20,465 nucleotides of DNA from an uncultured Eubacteriales bacterium (GCA_900548285.1 URKE01000035.1:1-20465); one strand, 5' to 3'; positions 8,585 through 17,027 are shown, numbered from the stretch's first letter. Numbers and translations: made by a program. Notes: a model not told the origin generated them from the letters alone.

Positions 8585-9454
8585 CTATTCTTTTATACCG
8601 CCCAAAGATACGTTACTCATAAGCACGTTGTTGAAAAACGCGAAGATTACGAGCGGCGGTATGCACGTTATAAAGTAAGCCATATAGAGAATATCGAAGT
8701 CGCCGCCCGATTCCGTTCTGAAAAGGTATATACCTACCGAAAGAGTGGGCAGTTCGTTAAGATATAACAAAGCCGTCGAATAGTTGTTCCACTCCGCCAT
8801 CCATATCATAAGGAATATCGCCCCGAACATCGGGAACGCCTGCGGAAACATTACGCGGAAAAATATCGTATAATCGCCTGCGCCGTCTATTCTTGCGGCT
8901 TCGGCGTAAGTATTGCTTACGTTCTGGAAAAAGGCGTAGAAATACATATAGTAAACGCCTATGCCCGAAAACGAAGTTATTATCATAAGCCGGCTGTTCA
9001 GAAGCCCTAACTTATCGAGTAAAAGATACATACTTCCGCCCGTGCCGTATATCGGAAGTATCATAGTTATAAGCGAAGCGATAAAATAAGCGCCGGAACC
9101 GGGGAATTTATATTTACAGGTAACGTAGGCGAGCATCGCGGTACACGAAGCCGAGAAAAACGCGCCGATTACCGAAAAGTACACGCTGTTAAAAAGCATT
9201 CCCCAAAAGCCCGTGTCGTTGATTTTCAACATTTCCATCATCTTGGGAATATTGTCGAAACGCCATTTGGTCGGGAGCGCGAACGGGTTGGCGACTATAT
9301 CGTCGGGCGTTTTCATTCCCGACATAAAGCACCACCACAGGCAATACAGATACGAAAACGCGACGAGCGCGAATATCGCGAAGATTATGCAATAAAGAAC
9401 TCTTTCCGACGCGCTCCGCTTCTGCCAGCCGAGAAAATGTTTTTTGACTTTCAT
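8585..9454 (-). CDS. Carbohydrate ABC transporter permease, MalG/UgpE type
   Basis: The 289-aa inner-membrane protein has about six hydrophobic segments and the binding-protein-dependent permease EAA loop, EAARIDGAGDYTIFFRVMFP (about 184-203), which contacts the ATPase. It pairs with the upstream MalF-type permease. A TTG at 9457 would add one residue, but GGAG at 9460-9463 lies 5 nt before the ATG at 9454 and only 2 nt before the TTG, so the ATG is chosen. That ATG shares one base with the stop of the preceding gene (TGATG), a classic translational-coupling arrangement. The C-terminus (SNVSLGGIKE) is intact and typical of the family. Confidence 0.92.
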   Translation of the reverse strand: MKVKKHFLGWQKRSASERVLYCIIFAIFALVAFSYLYCLWWCFMSGMKTPDDIVANPFALPTKWRFDNIPKMMEMLKINDTGFWGMLFNSVYFSVIGAFFSASCTAMLAYVTCKYKFPGSGAYFIASLITMILPIYGTGGSMYLLLDKLGLLNSRLMIITSFSGIGVYYMYFYAFFQNVSNTYAEAARIDGAGDYTIFFRVMFPQAFPMFGAIFLMIWMAEWNNYSTALLYLNELPTLSVGIYLFRTESGGDFDILYMAYFITCIPPLVIFAFFNNVLMSNVSLGGIKE

Positions 9455-10368
9455 CAATACTCCACCCCCTGAAATACCTTACCCGAAATTTTTCGGATAG
9501 TAAGCGATACCGCGCAGGATATTACCGTTAAGAACAAGCCGAGCGCGGACATATAGTTGAACGCGTTGGACGAGTTGTTTATCGCCACCGAATAGACTTG
9601 CAGATACATCCAGTTGGATATGGTCTGCGTGCCTTCCGTACCCATGGTAAGCAGGAAAACTTGTCCGCTTGCGCCGAATATGCCGGCAATCTGTAAAACG
9701 AACATAAGCGCGAAAGTCGGCCATACTATGGGAATAATTATCCTGAACGCCTCCTGCACCCAGTTTACGCCGTCTATCCTGGCGGATTCGATAACCCCGT
9801 CGGGGACTCTCGAAAACGTTCCGCCCCAGATAATCAGGTTGCCGGGGAACGTCAGCCATACCATATTGAGAAGTACGGCTTTGTTGGCGAATCTCGAATC
9901 GGAAAATATCCGCGGCGGCTCGGAAAGCCCGCAAATTTTCTGCACGAGATTTCTGCATGCGTCGGTTTCGAGAAGATTATAGTAAATCGCGCAAAGCACA
10001 ACCGCCGACAATATGCTCGGCAGATAAAATATTACCCGGAACGCCTTATACAGAAAAATCTTCTTATACAGAAAGTATGACACGAATACTCCGACGATGA
10101 ACGTTATCATATTTACGCCGAAAGTTATAAACGTGTTTCTGAAAGCCTCTTTCATCTCGTCGTTAGGAGGAAAAAGATTGGCGAAAACGTCTTTAAAGTT
10201 ATTCAGCGTCCATATCTTTTCTCCGTCGATATTCTGTTGAAAGGACATCACGAAAGCGTCTAAATTGACGTAGACGTAAAACACCAGAAACGTAATCGTC
10301 GGCAATATTACGAACGAAAGAATGAAGCCCGCTTTTTTTAATTTATACGCAACACCGTATCTGATCAT
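9454..10368 (-). CDS. Carbohydrate ABC transporter permease, MalF/UgpA type
   Basis: The 304-aa inner-membrane permease has about six hydrophobic segments, the first at about 13-35. The EAA loop is IESARIDGVNWVQEAFRIII (193-212) followed by PIVWP. With the next gene it forms the heterodimeric channel of a family-1 sugar importer. The ATG at 10368 lies 4 nt after the stop-codon start of the preceding surface-protein gene (1 nt gap), with only a weak AGG upstream, so coupled translation is likely. The position of the permeases between genes for anchored surface proteins suggests that capture and import are co-expressed. Confidence 0.92.
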   Translation of the reverse strand: MIRYGVAYKLKKAGFILSFVILPTITFLVFYVYVNLDAFVMSFQQNIDGEKIWTLNNFKDVFANLFPPNDEMKEAFRNTFITFGVNMITFIVGVFVSYFLYKKIFLYKAFRVIFYLPSILSAVVLCAIYYNLLETDACRNLVQKICGLSEPPRIFSDSRFANKAVLLNMVWLTFPGNLIIWGGTFSRVPDGVIESARIDGVNWVQEAFRIIIPIVWPTFALMFVLQIAGIFGASGQVFLLTMGTEGTQTISNWMYLQVYSVAINNSSNAFNYMSALGLFLTVISCAVSLTIRKISGKVFQGVEY

Positions 10369-10369
10369 T

Positions 10370-11800
10370 TTACCTGCCGCCTTCGCGTTTGTTCTTTAAG
10401 CCTAAAATCATTGCGGCAAGCGGAATAATCGCAAAACACGAATACGCGATATGTCCTCCGCATCCGCCTTTGCTTTCATTTGTGGGGTTGACGTGTCCGC
10501 CCTCCTCGTTGAAAACCGCGTAAAAAGTCGTGGATTCGGTTATCGTTTTATCGGCTTCGTACGCTTTTCCGTCGGAAGTTCTCCACCCCGCGAAAACGTA
10601 GCCGTCCTTTGTCGGATCTGCGGGCGCGGTCGCGAAATAGTCGCCCGAGGACAGCGTTTCGCTCTTGACAGTCTTTCCGTCTACGACGAAAGTAACCGAA
10701 TATTTCAGCAATTTTTTGTAGACGGTTTCGCCGAGAACGAGTTTGCCTATAGTATATGAGCCTTCCGCGGTGTTTTCGCCCTCGATAATCTCAACTATCC
10801 CGCCCGAATACGCGGCGAGATTTATATCGGTTTTAACTCCGTTTACCGACTTATACGATTGCTCGCCGAAAACGTAATAATCGCCGCTTGCCGCGCTCAG
10901 ATAAGTACCGTAAATTCCGGAATTTTCGACGCGGCGTTTCATAACGAGTTTTACGTCGTCTTTCGGCATAACGAAAGAATATTCGCCTTTGCCGAGCGAG
11001 GTAACGGGTATTGCAAGTCTTGCGCCGTCGGAACCGTAAACGAGCGGCGAACCGCCGTCGTCGTCACCGATATATTTAACGGTTACCGTTTTGCCCGCGT
11101 AGCCGTAACAGTTCTCCTCGTAAGTATACACCATACGAGCGTCTTGCATTCTGCCCATGGCAACGCCGAGATTGTATCCGTCGGCATCCGTAATCGAAAA
11201 ATCGGTAAGCGTAGCCTTTATTATGGCTTCGGCGTTATTTGCGTCCCATGCTATACGCCCCGTACCAGCGGCATCCGTAACGGCTGCTTCGGCAGTCTGG
11301 AACATTTTAGCCATCACGGGCGTCTTTTCGCCTATCTTAACCGAAAAGGCGTGCGCGGTAACGTCGTAAATTATATCCGTATATTCATCAACGGAATAAA
11401 TATCGCCTTTTGTCGGATTCGAACCATCGCCAAACACGTACCAATGATTCGTTGTCATGGGTATATAAGCGTATGCAATATCTTTACTGCTTCCTCTAAC
11501 AAGTCCGTTGAAATTAGCGCTTGTAACGGCGGAAGAATATGAAACGGTTTTGAATTTAAGACGAATATTACCGCTCGTATCGCGTTTATTGTATAAATAC
11601 GCGCCATGGGCGTAACTTACGTCCATGGTAACGGAATCGTCCATTTTAAGGGTATATGCGCCCGTATCGAGCGCAAATTTCTGATTTTCTGCGGTATTCT
11701 CGGCTTTTGCGGAATAACCGTTTATTCCGCCGAAAGCGGCGGTTGCCGCCGCGCACACGGCGACAACCGCTCCGCATAATACGGATATAAATTTTTTCAT
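10370..11800 (-). CDS. Secreted surface protein with InlB-type repeat and GCG-type C-terminal anchor
   Basis: The 476-aa product has a signal peptide ending around residues 31-33 (YSAKA). An N-terminal beta-rich region (about 40-210) of unknown family is followed by a middle region and one InlB/Flg_new B-repeat at about 367-430 (YSVTFVVDGKTVKSE...GYVFAGWRTSDG...TTFYAVF). The C-terminus is KGGCGG (Cys447), a hydrophobic segment and KNKREGGR. InlB repeats usually act as extension or binding modules of surface proteins; the specific ligand is unknown. The ATG at 11800 has no recognisable Shine-Dalgarno, unlike most neighbours, and the 42-bp gap before it is AT-rich with a TATAAT on the minus strand but no good -35. 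It probably belongs to the operon. Function is not known. Confidence 0.75.
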   Translation of the reverse strand: MKKFISVLCGAVVAVCAAATAAFGGINGYSAKAENTAENQKFALDTGAYTLKMDDSVTMDVSYAHGAYLYNKRDTSGNIRLKFKTVSYSSAVTSANFNGLVRGSSKDIAYAYIPMTTNHWYVFGDGSNPTKGDIYSVDEYTDIIYDVTAHAFSVKIGEKTPVMAKMFQTAEAAVTDAAGTGRIAWDANNAEAIIKATLTDFSITDADGYNLGVAMGRMQDARMVYTYEENCYGYAGKTVTVKYIGDDDGGSPLVYGSDGARLAIPVTSLGKGEYSFVMPKDDVKLVMKRRVENSGIYGTYLSAASGDYYVFGEQSYKSVNGVKTDINLAAYSGGIVEIIEGENTAEGSYTIGKLVLGETVYKKLLKYSVTFVVDGKTVKSETLSSGDYFATAPADPTKDGYVFAGWRTSDGKAYEADKTITESTTFYAVFNEEGGHVNPTNESKGGCGGHIAYSCFAIIPLAAMILGLKNKREGGR

Positions 11801-11842
11801 AGTTTCGTGTTTTGTTATTTATTATATTATTATTTTATAAGT

Positions 11843-14218
11843 TTAACCGCGTTTTTTCTTTAACGCTACGAACGCCATACCGACCGCAACAAACGTAAAA
11901 CCTAAACCGCTTACGGACCCGAAGCAACCTCCGCTCTGAAGTTTTGCAATTTTAAGGTCGGCTTCCGTCGCGGGGGTAGTTCCGTTTTCGTCAAGGAACA
12001 ATTTGCCGCATTCCGCGCATTTGTAATGTTCTTTAACGCCCTCTTTGCTTTCGGTTGCGGCAACCATTTCTACCTTCTCGAGAGTATGTCCTTTTGCGGG
12101 AATTTCCTGCGGTTCGGTCAGAACTTCGTTACATACCGAGCAATGCGAGCCTTCGGTCTTGCCCGGTTCGGTGCAAGTGGGAGCAACAGCCGCGTCGGTA
12201 ACCGCGGTATGTCCTTTTGCGGGAGTTTCCTCGACTACTTCTTTACCGCATTCGCAAACTTTTTTATGCGAGCCTTTTTCAAGACAAGTTGCGGCGGTAA
12301 CTTCCTGCCATTCGCCGTAAACGTGAGCAACGGCGTCGAATTCAGCCGTATAGGTTACGTCGCCGGTAACGGCCGCGATTTCTTTATCCCAACCCTTAAA
12401 CGTGAAGTGATTATCGTCGTCGTAAGGTTTCACGGGAGCGGTTTCGGGAGCAACGGGAGTTGCGCCGTAGTCCAGAGTTTCGGTTTTAAGCGTTTCGTCG
12501 TCGTAATTCTTGAACGTAACGTTATATTTGTTTACCGTTCTCGTTTCGGTATAAGTCTTGCCTTCTTCAAAAGGAAGTTCGGCGGGAAGGTCGTGAGAAT
12601 ACGTGTATTGAGCGTCATCGGTTCCGAGTTTTGCTTTAACTCCTTCAAGTTTCTCCGCTCTGTTGCTTGCGGTATACGCGATGTTTTTCTGCGTACCGTC
12701 GCCGAGAGTCAACGTAGCGTTGTAAACCTTTTCTTCCGTACCCGAAGTAAATTTCGAGAATACGAAAGAGCCACTGTCATCGTTGATTGCGTTCATTCTG
12801 AAACCGTGAACCAAACCGTTTTCGTCCGCAAGGAGTTCTGCGTTTACCTTTACGTCGATATTTTTCTCAAACACGTCAACCCAACCTTTGTTGACGTTTA
12901 TGATTTCGGTATTCGTTCCGTCGAGTTTAGCGATTTGTACGTGCCCGACGGCTGCGTTATTCCACAAAACCGCCTTAAAATCTATCGTCTTAACTTTTTC
13001 GGCGGCAACGGGATATTTCAATACGATATTGTAAAGCGAATCTTTGAAATCTCTTCCGCCATACGTAAGTCCGTGTTCATCCCATTGCGGAACGCCTGCC
13101 CAGTTAGAAGTCAGGAAACCCCACGCGTTATTTTCGGTGGTCGTGTGCTTTTCATCAAGTATTGCCAAAGGAGTTTTTTCATGAACGGCGGTAATATTGC
13201 TGAATATCAGATGCGAACCTGCGGGAATATCCGTAATCTCAAAATCAAAACCTTCTACCAAACCGTTTTCGTTTTCAAGACCTTTCGCTGCAATACGCAT
13301 ATCGAGGTTGCCTTCATAATTTTCTGGGTCGGCAGTCGACGCGTAGTTAAAAATATACGCGGATTGATTTACCTTGTCGCCGCCTAATGCGTAAACCTTA
13401 AACGGAAGTCCGCTTCTGTTTCCGCCCCAGATAAGGGCTTTAAAACTATAATAATCAACAAAGTCGACAGGCAACGGATTGGCAAATTTTATAGTTGCTT
13501 TCAATGTTCCGCTTACGTTCGAAATTCTGTTTCTTAATTTGTTATCGATCCAAATTTGAATACTGCTAAAATTATCCTGTTCGAGCGAAGTACTGTTTGC
13601 GTAATCGATTCCCAAAGAAGTGACGGCGGAATTCGTAAACGTAAAATCACTTATGAGGAAATAATCTATAGACATATCCGGCGCGGTCATTATGAAACCA
13701 TCCACTTTTCCTTCCGCGTTTTTTATATCGGCAGTACGCAACGTTACCCAAAGTTCATTCGGAGATACGCTCTTTGCTTGAATACCATACACAGCGGCGT
13801 TTACAGATTTATCGCCAGCAAGACCGCTGAAAGTCGTATTAAGATACTTTGCGCCGTTAGCCCAGTATAATGCCTTAAAAGTCATATATTCATAACTATC
13901 GGCGTTTACCGCAGTAGCCAACGTAAACTTTACGTTCGGCGCTTCGGTAAGTTTTTGAGATAATAAAGTCATTCCGCAGTTATTCTGAACCGTAGTAATC
14001 GTTCCGCTTGCAACACTCGTAACCAAATCGTAATGCGTGTCTGGAGCGGCCGTCGCATAAGCGTACGCTTCGGAAGCCTTAACGGTCAACGTGTCCGAAG
14101 TTTCGGTTGCGGTTTCGTCGGCGGCTTTAGCAGCGGACGAGCCTAAGGTTGTCAATGCGTACGCGCCGACCGACAAGGTCATTGCGAGCGCAAGACAAAG
14201 AGTTAAAAGTTTTTTCAT
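11843..14218 (-). CDS. Large modular surface protein: three homologous domains, InlB-like repeat, Cys-rich repeats, GCG-type anchor
   Basis: The 791-aa product has a signal peptide ending near 33 (AAKAA). Three diverged copies of one domain follow, each marked by a F-K-A-hydrophobic-W-N/G motif (YMTFKALYWANG 111-122, YYSFKALIWGGN 256-267, TIDFKAVLWNNA 411-422) and, 54-60 residues later, by an E-G/N-G-K/L-V-x-G-F motif (from 167, 316 and 465). An InlB-type repeat lies at about 565-628. Cysteine-rich repeats at about 630-740 follow the ATCxxxG...C-xC-G and GHT pattern common on clostridial surface proteins (Cys645, 655, 657, 682, 693, 696, 734, 737). The end is GGCFG (Cys765), a hydrophobic stretch and KKKRG. 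GGGAGG lies 9 nt before the ATG. The repeated domain is not a family I can name; carbohydrate binding is a guess from context. Confidence 0.75.
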   Translation of the reverse strand: MKKLLTLCLALAMTLSVGAYALTTLGSSAAKAADETATETSDTLTVKASEAYAYATAAPDTHYDLVTSVASGTITTVQNNCGMTLLSQKLTEAPNVKFTLATAVNADSYEYMTFKALYWANGAKYLNTTFSGLAGDKSVNAAVYGIQAKSVSPNELWVTLRTADIKNAEGKVDGFIMTAPDMSIDYFLISDFTFTNSAVTSLGIDYANSTSLEQDNFSSIQIWIDNKLRNRISNVSGTLKATIKFANPLPVDFVDYYSFKALIWGGNRSGLPFKVYALGGDKVNQSAYIFNYASTADPENYEGNLDMRIAAKGLENENGLVEGFDFEITDIPAGSHLIFSNITAVHEKTPLAILDEKHTTTENNAWGFLTSNWAGVPQWDEHGLTYGGRDFKDSLYNIVLKYPVAAEKVKTIDFKAVLWNNAAVGHVQIAKLDGTNTEIINVNKGWVDVFEKNIDVKVNAELLADENGLVHGFRMNAINDDSGSFVFSKFTSGTEEKVYNATLTLGDGTQKNIAYTASNRAEKLEGVKAKLGTDDAQYTYSHDLPAELPFEEGKTYTETRTVNKYNVTFKNYDDETLKTETLDYGATPVAPETAPVKPYDDDNHFTFKGWDKEIAAVTGDVTYTAEFDAVAHVYGEWQEVTAATCLEKGSHKKVCECGKEVVEETPAKGHTAVTDAAVAPTCTEPGKTEGSHCSVCNEVLTEPQEIPAKGHTLEKVEMVAATESKEGVKEHYKCAECGKLFLDENGTTPATEADLKIAKLQSGGCFGSVSGLGFTFVAVGMAFVALKKKRG

Positions 14219-14277
14219 TTTTATTTTCCTCCCATTTCGGAATTTTTTTTCATATATTCACGTCAGGCGTTATTCGT

Positions 14278-14318
14278 TATGCCGGCCAAGAATAAAACGA
14301 ATCTTGCCAAAACGTTGC
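14278..14318 (+). repeat. Solo end of the inverted-repeat (MITE-like) element
   Basis: Forty-one bases match the end of the 18869-19149 element (TATGCCgGCCAAGAATAAAA..., then CTTGCCAAAACG) with only a few mismatches, then similarity stops. No partner end is seen nearby. It sits in the 124-bp gap between the phosphatase gene and the three-domain surface-protein gene and is a truncated or decayed copy. Confidence 0.75.
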
Positions 14319-14342
14319 CCGGAAAGGCAGAACCTGCGGAAC

Positions 14343-16883
14343 TTATTTGCGTTTTTTCTTTAACGCAACCGCCGCCATGCCTAACGCCGCGAGCGCCGCG
14401 CTTGTTCCGCCCAAAGAGCCGCCGCAACCGCTTTCCTTCGTCGATTGAGCCGAACCGGATGCGGACGTCGAATCAGTCGAATCCGCCGATTCCGTCGATT
14501 CCGTAGAATCAGTCGATTCCGTCGGATTCGGGTTGACCGGGTCTGTTCCGCCGATCTTTTCGTACACCGCGATAACCGTTCTGTCGCCGCCGTTTAAGTT
14601 ATTATCTTTCCACTTGCCCGTATAACCTTCTTTTTCGGGTACTTTCGGCTCTGTGACGTTCTTGTTTTCTACGGTATAAGTCTGCTTATCAACCGTTTTT
14701 CCGTCGGCTTTGAACGTAACCGTGTACTTTATAGCCGTATACTTAGCGTTTACAATCTGCGTCTGATTGTTTTCGGGTTGGAAATCTTCCCAAACGCCCT
14801 CGTAATATTTTTTATTCGGAACGGCCGGCGTGAAATCTGCCTTGTTTTCGCCGTCGGCGTAAGCTACGACTATATCGTCCGCCACTCCGCTTCTGAACGT
14901 TATTTTATAAAGAGCGACTTCGGTTTCTTTTGCGACCGTATAAGTTACGGTCTTTTTGGTTTCGTTGCCGCTGTTGTCGGTCGCGGTGATAACGCAGGTG
15001 TGCGTTCCCGCGGTAAGTCTGCCCTTGCCGTCAAGCGCGCCGTTTGACCATTCAAGGCTTACGTTTACGCTGCCCGAATTGTCCGTAACCGTATAATCTT
15101 CCATCGGATACGCTCCGTCGGTCGCCTTTACGTTATCCGCCTTTACGGTTATTGTCGGGGGAACGTCGTCGCTCGTCGGTTTTTTTGTTACCGTAACTTC
15201 GTCTATATACATCGTAGTCGCGGCTTCCGACCTTAAAGCCAACGCGAATTTACCGAGCGTTCCGCCGTTAATGCCGCAAAGATCGTCTATTTCGGAATCG
15301 GTAAGCGTAATCGTTATCCATTGATCTTTTGTGGCGGTTACGTTATGCCTGAGTATCCAGTTGCCGCCCGGTTTCGGAATTCTCACTTCGGGATGTTTTT
15401 TATTATCTTTCGGCGTGGAACAAACGTAAACTCTGAAAGAAATCCCTTCTATTTTGCTTCTCGTCAACTTCTGCGACGAAAAATCGAGAACGATATCCAT
15501 CTGATGTTTTGCGGCGGTCTGTTCGGAGGCGGTCATTTTAATAACGCTACCGGTATACCCTGCGGGAACGTTCTGACTTGCCGCTTCTTCCGCGGTCATC
15601 ACCGCGACGGCGGAACCGTCGTAGACGTTTACTCCCGCTATCTTTTCGCCGGTATAACCGAAATTTCCGTCTGCGAAAATCGGTAAGGGCGGAGCGTCGG
15701 GCGTCGCGGGGACGCTCGGAACGCTCGGAACGTATTCGGGAATCGCCGTTACGCCCGTTAAAATATCGCGGACCGAATTCAGTTCGGCTTGCGTAACGCC
15801 TATCGACAAAAGAAAATTACAAGCCTTGTCCTTAAACGTTTCGCCGTCCTTGCTTTCTATGAAATCACAAAGTTTGTTTATCGAGCCTGTCTGTATATGC
15901 GGGTTATTTGCCGCCGCCGTCGAAAGCCACGATAACTCGTATTCTTTAACTATATCGTATCTCGACACGCCGCTTACGGCGTAAAGCATAGCCGCGAGAG
16001 TTCCCGTTCTGTCGCGCCCAAGCGAACAGTGGAAGCCTATCGGATAATTATCCGGGTCGGCGCATGCCTTAAATTCTTTCACGAACTCCTTAACGTAACT
16101 TTCCGCGCCGTTAAGTCCGCTCTGTATTCCGTTTCCGTCCGCTTCGTCTACGTAATAAGGCGCGTTATAGTTAAGTCTCCGGACGTTTTCGCCGAGCGGC
16201 GAAACGGTATTGCTTTCGCCGCGAAGGTCTACATCCGTTTTTACGCCGAGCCTTTTAATCTGTTCTTTACCTTTTTCGGTGATTGAATCGAAATGCGCCG
16301 AACGATACATTATTCCGTATTGTATAGTCTTTCCGTCGGTCGTTACGAGTCCGCCGACGTCGCGCATGTTCTTTACTCCGTCTATATCCATAGTTCTGAC
16401 GTACGCCGTCGGAGTAAAGGTATAAACGTTTGAAAACTTCTGACCGCCGTCGTTATCGGTTACTTTGACTTTCCAATAATACTCGCGGTTAGGTATTATA
16501 TTATCGATAGTCAGACTCGTTTCCGTCGTAAGGTATTTTTCGGAGTTTACGAAGTGTCTTTCATCGGACAAATACACCTGATAATACCAACCGTTATCGC
16601 ACGTCCATTTAAGGGTTACGGGCGTGGTGAGATATTCGTCGCAGCCGTAAAATTTTTCATCACTGCTGAGATTCGGCTCGTAACTTTCGTAAAAGTCGGT
16701 TATCTTCCGATTGTCAATCGAAAACGACTTCGCGTTTTCGGGGGAAACGACGGATATTATATCGTTTATTTCCCCGTCGGCTTTTGCCGAAACAAAATCC
16801 GTAGTCTTAAGGTTTGCTCCCGCAGTCGTTATCGAGATTGCGGCAACCGCCGAAGCGGCTATAATTTTCGTAAATTTCTTCAT
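14343..16883 (-). CDS. Secreted, C-terminally anchored tyrosine phosphatase (Y_phosphatase3 type), multidomain
   Basis: The 846-aa product has a signal peptide, a fibronectin-III-like domain (about 85-160) and a tyrosine-phosphatase domain (about 165-380) of the Y_phosphatase3/LipA-like family: N-M-R-D-V-G-G, MYRSA, TDVDLRG and the P-loop HCSLGRDRTG with catalytic Cys286 and Arg292 (CX5R intact). Then come a beta-rich, possibly carbohydrate-binding region (about 400-570), a DUF5011/HYR-like Ig domain (574-655), two InlB-like repeats (658-775), a Ser/Thr/Asp-rich stalk (about 788-815), and the tail SGCGG, hydrophobic, KKKRK. Two ATGs are adjacent (16886, 16883); AGGA (16890-16893) lies 3 and 6 nt away respectively, so the second is chosen. 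It would remove phosphate from phosphotyrosine or other phosphoesters outside the cell; the substrate is unknown. A paralogue lies just upstream (17040-19248). Confidence 0.85.
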   Translation of the reverse strand: MKKFTKIIAASAVAAISITTAGANLKTTDFVSAKADGEINDIISVVSPENAKSFSIDNRKITDFYESYEPNLSSDEKFYGCDEYLTTPVTLKWTCDNGWYYQVYLSDERHFVNSEKYLTTETSLTIDNIIPNREYYWKVKVTDNDGGQKFSNVYTFTPTAYVRTMDIDGVKNMRDVGGLVTTDGKTIQYGIMYRSAHFDSITEKGKEQIKRLGVKTDVDLRGESNTVSPLGENVRRLNYNAPYYVDEADGNGIQSGLNGAESYVKEFVKEFKACADPDNYPIGFHCSLGRDRTGTLAAMLYAVSGVSRYDIVKEYELSWLSTAAANNPHIQTGSINKLCDFIESKDGETFKDKACNFLLSIGVTQAELNSVRDILTGVTAIPEYVPSVPSVPATPDAPPLPIFADGNFGYTGEKIAGVNVYDGSAVAVMTAEEAASQNVPAGYTGSVIKMTASEQTAAKHQMDIVLDFSSQKLTRSKIEGISFRVYVCSTPKDNKKHPEVRIPKPGGNWILRHNVTATKDQWITITLTDSEIDDLCGINGGTLGKFALALRSEAATTMYIDEVTVTKKPTSDDVPPTITVKADNVKATDGAYPMEDYTVTDNSGSVNVSLEWSNGALDGKGRLTAGTHTCVITATDNSGNETKKTVTYTVAKETEVALYKITFRSGVADDIVVAYADGENKADFTPAVPNKKYYEGVWEDFQPENNQTQIVNAKYTAIKYTVTFKADGKTVDKQTYTVENKNVTEPKVPEKEGYTGKWKDNNLNGGDRTVIAVYEKIGGTDPVNPNPTESTDSTESTESADSTDSTSASGSAQSTKESGCGGSLGGTSAALAALGMAAVALKKKRK
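14463..14524 (-). repeat. Short tandem repeats encoding the Ser/Thr/Asp stalk
   Basis: Imperfect repeats of units such as GATTCCGTCGATTCCGTAGA lie within the phosphatase gene and encode a Ser-Thr-Glu/Asp-rich linker (STDSTESTESADSTDST). The stalk precedes the C-terminal anchor signal. Length variation by slippage is possible. Confidence 0.7.
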
Positions 16884-16898
16884 CATCTTTCCTGTTAA

Positions 16899-16937
16899 GG
16901 GTATTTCACGGCAACGCCGTGAAAGGGGGTACCCCCT
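16899..16937 (-). promoter_or_regulatory. Leader hairpins upstream of the anchored phosphatase gene
   Basis: Two structures overlap in the short leader. One is a perfect 9-bp hairpin TTTCACGGC-AAC-GCCGTGAAA (16904-16924). The other is a perfect 14-bp palindrome AGGGGGTACCCCCT (16924-16937). GGGTA (16899-16903) can also pair with TACCC (16930-16934), extending the first hairpin at the cost of the palindrome. There is no T-tract, so this is not a terminator; an operator or translation-control structure is possible. Confidence 0.45.
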
Positions 16938-16942
16938 CTTAC

Positions 16943-16957
16943 ATTATAATTATACCA
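16943..16957 (-). promoter_or_regulatory. -10 region of the anchored phosphatase gene
   Basis: On the minus strand TGGTATAATTATAAT gives an extended -10 (TGG-TATAAT, 16957-16949) with a second TATAAT directly after it (16948-16943). The -35 region is only T-rich, which fits a promoter that needs an activator; a 33-bp repeated box ends 40 bp upstream of the first TATAAT. Confidence 0.65.
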
Positions 16958-16994
16958 CGCTTTTTACGAAAAAAAATATCTCAATTTGTTTGTT

Positions 16995-17027
16995 TTTTGC
17001 TCTGTATTTGTTTTTTTGAGTTGTTTT
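16995..17027. promoter_or_regulatory. 33-bp repeated box, copy 1 (putative activator site)
   Basis: These 33 bases are identical to 19324-19356 (core TGCTCTGTATTTG, then a T-run and GAGTTGTTTT). On the minus strand the box ends 40 bp before the TATAAT of the anchored phosphatase promoter. The rest of the two upstream regions is unrelated. On the minus strand AAAACAA occurs twice in the box, 13 bp apart. A binding site for the neighbouring AraC-family regulator is inferred. Confidence 0.6.

Noticed and set aside
12026..13387. 453-codon plus-strand frame opposite the three-domain surface protein
   Set aside because: No ribosome site or domain; Phe/Arg/Val-rich shadow of a minus-strand gene with clear modular structure.
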